Of a stretch of 17,643 nucleotides of DNA, positions 16,324 to 17,643 are shown piece by piece; the stretch's first letter is position 1, and each line of letters opens with the position of its first letter. The stretch lies in NCBI GenBank assembly GCA_021828425.1, contig JAKARN010000006.1, positions 1-17,643 of the forward strand. Direction: 5' to 3'. The notes under the pieces were generated by a model. That model worked only from the letters and a program-made list of their open reading frames with translations, made no database searches and was not told where the DNA came from. A program made the position numbers and the translations under genes. This stretch comes from Pseudomonadota bacterium (GTDB lineage: Bacteria; Pseudomonadota; Gammaproteobacteria; JAKAQQ01).

Positions 16324-16369
16324 CCAAATCCCAGCAATAGGGTTCAACCGTGCTTTTGACTGGATTTGG
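16324..16369. repeat. stem-loop D
   Basis: CCAAATCC (16324-16331) and GGATTTGG (16362-16369) are perfect 8-bp arms 30 bases apart. A smaller GGTT-C-AACC palindrome (16341-16349) lies between them. Confidence 0.4.
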
Positions 16370-16459
16370 GGTTCCAAGGTTCCATGCGACGCCTGACTCG
16401 TGGCTGGCATCGGTGATTGCAGCAGGCTTCGCCGATAGAGGGTGGACGCATACACTGGC

Positions 16460-16504
16460 TTGACAACGACCCGCTAATTTGCTAGTGTGAAAACTCAGAC
16501 TAGC
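16460..16504 (+). promoter_or_regulatory. strong promoter with a dyad over the -10
   Basis: A perfect -35 TTGACA (16460-16465) is followed, after 17 bp, by TAGTGT (16483-16488; four of six). Start is expected near 16495. The dyad GCTAGT/ACTAGC (16481-16486 and 16499-16504) covers the -10 and the start point, a classic repressor site. A second dyad, AAACTCA/TGAGTTT (16491-16497 and 16512-16518), overlaps it. It faces the double-HTH gene at 16696, which could be its own repressor (inference). Confidence 0.65.
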
Positions 16505-16539
16505 GCCGATTTGAGTTTCAGCTTGCGGGCGCTTTATAA

Positions 16540-16590
16540 ATGCTGCTAAAGCGGTTGTTCCTCCATGGGACCTGCTCTGGCAAAAGCTGA
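16540..16590 (+). CDS. possible 16-residue leader peptide
   Basis: ATG at 16540 opens a 16-codon frame, MLLKRLFLHGTCSGKS, whose stop (TGA, 16588-16590) falls inside the terminator hairpin. A ribosome translating it would cover the 5' arm and could block terminator folding, as in attenuators. Against it: no good Shine-Dalgarno is seen and such short frames arise by chance. Confidence 0.2.
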   Translation: MLLKRLFLHGTCSGKS

Positions 16591-16602
16591 GCGGGTTTTT
16601 TT
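16570..16602 (+). terminator. intrinsic terminator in the leader of the double-HTH gene
   Basis: ACCTGCTC (16570-16577) pairs with GAGCGGGT (16589-16596) with one G-T wobble, giving an 8-bp GC-rich stem around an 11-base loop. A run of seven T's (16596-16602) follows at once. This is the only textbook intrinsic terminator in the window, and it lies between a promoter and the gene it should serve. Confidence 0.7.
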
Positions 16603-16622
16603 ACGCCCGCCACGTCCGGTTC

Positions 16623-16670
16623 CCGATCGGAATCGTATGCACAGGGCAGAGATGGGGCCTCCGATCGGAA
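16623..16670. repeat. two copies of an 8-bp palindrome before the double-HTH gene
   Basis: CCGATCGGAA occurs at 16623-16632 and again at 16661-16670, 38 bp apart; its first eight bases are self-complementary. Both copies lie between the terminator and the ribosome binding site. Paired palindromes at this place suggest a dimeric DNA-binding protein or an RNA element; the binder is unknown. Confidence 0.5.
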
Positions 16671-16695
16671 AGATCCGCCCCCAGTGGAGGATGCA

Positions 16696-17643
16696 ATGAA
16701 GAAATCAGAACCGCTTCCGTCCGGTCGGACGGCTTTCTGTTCCTGTGATGGCGGCTTCCCACACTGCGTCGATTCCGGAGAGCTGGAGAGTGCGGAAGCT
16801 ATCCTTGATACTCTGTATACGCACATCGACGGCACCGAATGGTCTCCTTCCGCCCGACAACAGCTGGTTCGGCGTCTGCTCAAGCAAGACAACACGTTCG
16901 AGTGGGTCCGGGCGATGGTCATGGACCCGGAAGTTGCCTACCCGATCCTCTTTCCCGCCATCCTGAAGCACGGTTCCAGCAGTGACTGGCTTGAACTCTG
17001 CTGGAGAGTCGGTCAGAACGCACTCGACACCCGCCGCTTGGCAGAACGTTTCGCGTCAGAGGGCCAAGTGGAGGATCTCCTGGCATTCGTTTACAACTGC
17101 CGGAAAAATAAAATCCCGCTCACCAAGGGGGTGAAGGAAAAGCTCAGGAACCGTGCCGGACAGCTGGATGGAGAGCGTGGACTTGCCCGCTACGATCTCA
17201 CGTGCGAGGGGATCTTCTGGCCGTTCCGGGCACGCGGATTTGTCAGTTATCCCGGGGTACTTATGCCTTGGCCCTATCGCCTGGCCCAGCTCCAGGAGAA
17301 GGATTTGGGAACTCGGCTGAAAGACCTCGGATTCGAGCCCGCCGTCGGAATCGCAGGGATTCTGGCTGCCTTGGATCGACGTCTAGGGCTCAAGGGCGAT
17401 GCCGATCGTGCCGCTGTTCTCAATATCCGGAAGGGGCACCTTTGCGCATGGGCAAAAGGTGTTCGGGAACCAGACAACCGGGAGCTTTTCCGCATCGGGC
17501 AACTTTTGGGTGTACACGACCCGTCCATGGCCGGTCTCTTCAAGACCATCCAGCAGCGCTACGGTCGGCGTTCCCGTCGTCTCCTGGCCAGCGCACTCTC
17601 GGTCTCTCCCCGAACCATCGAAAGATGGGCCCAGGGTCGGACG
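16696..17643 (+). CDS. unrecognised protein with two helix-turn-helix-like segments (runs off right edge)
   Basis: The ATG at 16696 has GGAGG five bases upstream (16686-16690), and 316 codons stay open to the window end. I do not recognise the family. Residues 1-25 include a Cys/His-containing stretch (FCSCDGGFPHC). The middle (about 30-230) looks helical and soluble, with no membrane segment. Two C-terminal segments resemble DNA-binding helix-turn-helix motifs: one at about 236-273 (VLNIRKGHLCAWAKGVREP, similar in shape to Xre-type repressors) and one at about 291-316 (LLASALSVSPRTIERWAQGR), cut by the edge. A promoter dyad and twin palindromes upstream fit an autoregulated DNA-binding protein. 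Codon choice looks like a genuine gene. Function is unknown; a transcription regulator or a phage/island-borne protein are both possible. Confidence 0.7.
   Translation, partial: MKKSEPLPSGRTAFCSCDGGFPHCVDSGELESAEAILDTLYTHIDGTEWSPSARQQLVRRLLKQDNTFEWVRAMVMDPEVAYPILFPAILKHGSSSDWLELCWRVGQNALDTRRLAERFASEGQVEDLLAFVYNCRKNKIPLTKGVKEKLRNRAGQLDGERGLARYDLTCEGIFWPFRARGFVSYPGVLMPWPYRLAQLQEKDLGTRLKDLGFEPAVGIAGILAALDRRLGLKGDADRAAVLNIRKGHLCAWAKGVREPDNRELFRIGQLLGVHDPSMAGLFKTIQQRYGRRSRRLLASALSVSPRTIERWAQGRT

Larger units (their letters stand above)
15960..16459. other. 500-bp stretch with no convincing gene but clustered stem-loops
   Basis: Neither strand holds a frame that reads like a protein; the longest (minus, 15904-16455) runs into the mdtA-like gene and lacks any family motif. 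Base composition is lower in GC than the flanking operons. Four inverted repeats with perfect arms are listed separately. It could be a structured RNA, a decayed mobile element, or the remains of a gene. Confidence 0.45.
16495..16602 (+). ncRNA. candidate small RNA or attenuated leader of about 108 bases
   Basis: The interval runs from the predicted start of the 16460 promoter to the end of an intrinsic terminator at 16602, before any long gene. It has an internal stem CGCTTTA/TAAAGCG (16530-16536 and 16547-16553). GCGGGCG at 16525-16531 is exactly complementary to CGCCCGC at 16604-16610, just past the terminator. GCGGG of the terminator's 3' arm (16591-16595) can also pair with CCCGC (16606-16610). 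Mutually exclusive pairings around a terminator suggest attenuation; a free-standing small RNA is the other reading. No known riboswitch class is recognised. Confidence 0.45.

Noticed and set aside
15904..16455. Minus-strand open frame of 183 codons upstream of the mdtA-like gene
   Set aside because: No motif, no ribosome site, and it covers the mdt promoter and the stem-loop cluster.
16518..16922. Minus-strand open frame over the leader of the right-hand gene
   Set aside because: It crosses the intrinsic terminator and lacks any recognisable domain; the plus-strand gene has a good ribosome site.
1..17643. CRISPR array, tRNA, rRNA or intact insertion sequence
   Set aside because: No regularly spaced repeats, no cloverleaf or rRNA blocks, and no transposase motif were seen on either strand.

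Overview
This is a GC-rich window from a Gram-negative bacterium. Outer-membrane and envelope genes (a TonB-dependent receptor, an MdtABC-type RND pump), a cyclopropane-fatty-acid synthase that keeps E. coli residue numbering, and a DinJ-YafQ type toxin-antitoxin pair all suggest a proteobacterium, possibly gamma-like. The sequence alone does not fix the genus. I see no tRNA, rRNA, CRISPR array or intact insertion sequence.

Layout: (1) 1-338, minus strand: the 5' end of a TonB-dependent receptor gene that runs off the left edge. (2) 339-590: a compact divergent control region with one promoter in each direction and several dyads. (3) 591-7329, plus strand: a tightly packed operon of five genes, namely TPR-sulfotransferase 1, TPR-sulfotransferase 2, a small SseB-family protein, TPR-sulfotransferase 3 and a cyclopropane-fatty-acyl-phospholipid synthase. 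Three of the four junctions overlap or nearly touch. (4) 7330-8474: an accessory stretch holding a dinJ-yafQ type module on the minus strand and several inverted repeats. (5) 8475-15907, minus strand: a complete mdtABC-like operon (adaptor, RND subunit B, RND subunit C) behind an extended -10 promoter. (6) 15960-16459: about 500 bp with no convincing gene but four perfect-arm stem-loops. (7) 16460-17643, plus strand: a strong promoter with a dyad over the -10, an intrinsic terminator inside the leader, a repeated 8-bp palindrome, and the start of an unrecognised protein with two helix-turn-helix-like segments that runs off the right edge.

How the genes may work together (inference): the three sulfotransferases resemble tyrosylprotein sulfotransferases, with a TPR array in front of each catalytic domain. 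That suggests PAPS-dependent sulfation of protein or peptide partners held by the TPRs. The divergent TonB receptor could be a substrate, an importer of a sulfated ligand, or simply a neighbour. The lipid-modifying Cfa in the same operon points to an envelope role.

The two places I consider most worth a second look are the triple TPR-sulfotransferase/SseB/Cfa operon facing a TonB receptor, and the attenuator-like leader in front of the double-HTH protein at the right edge.
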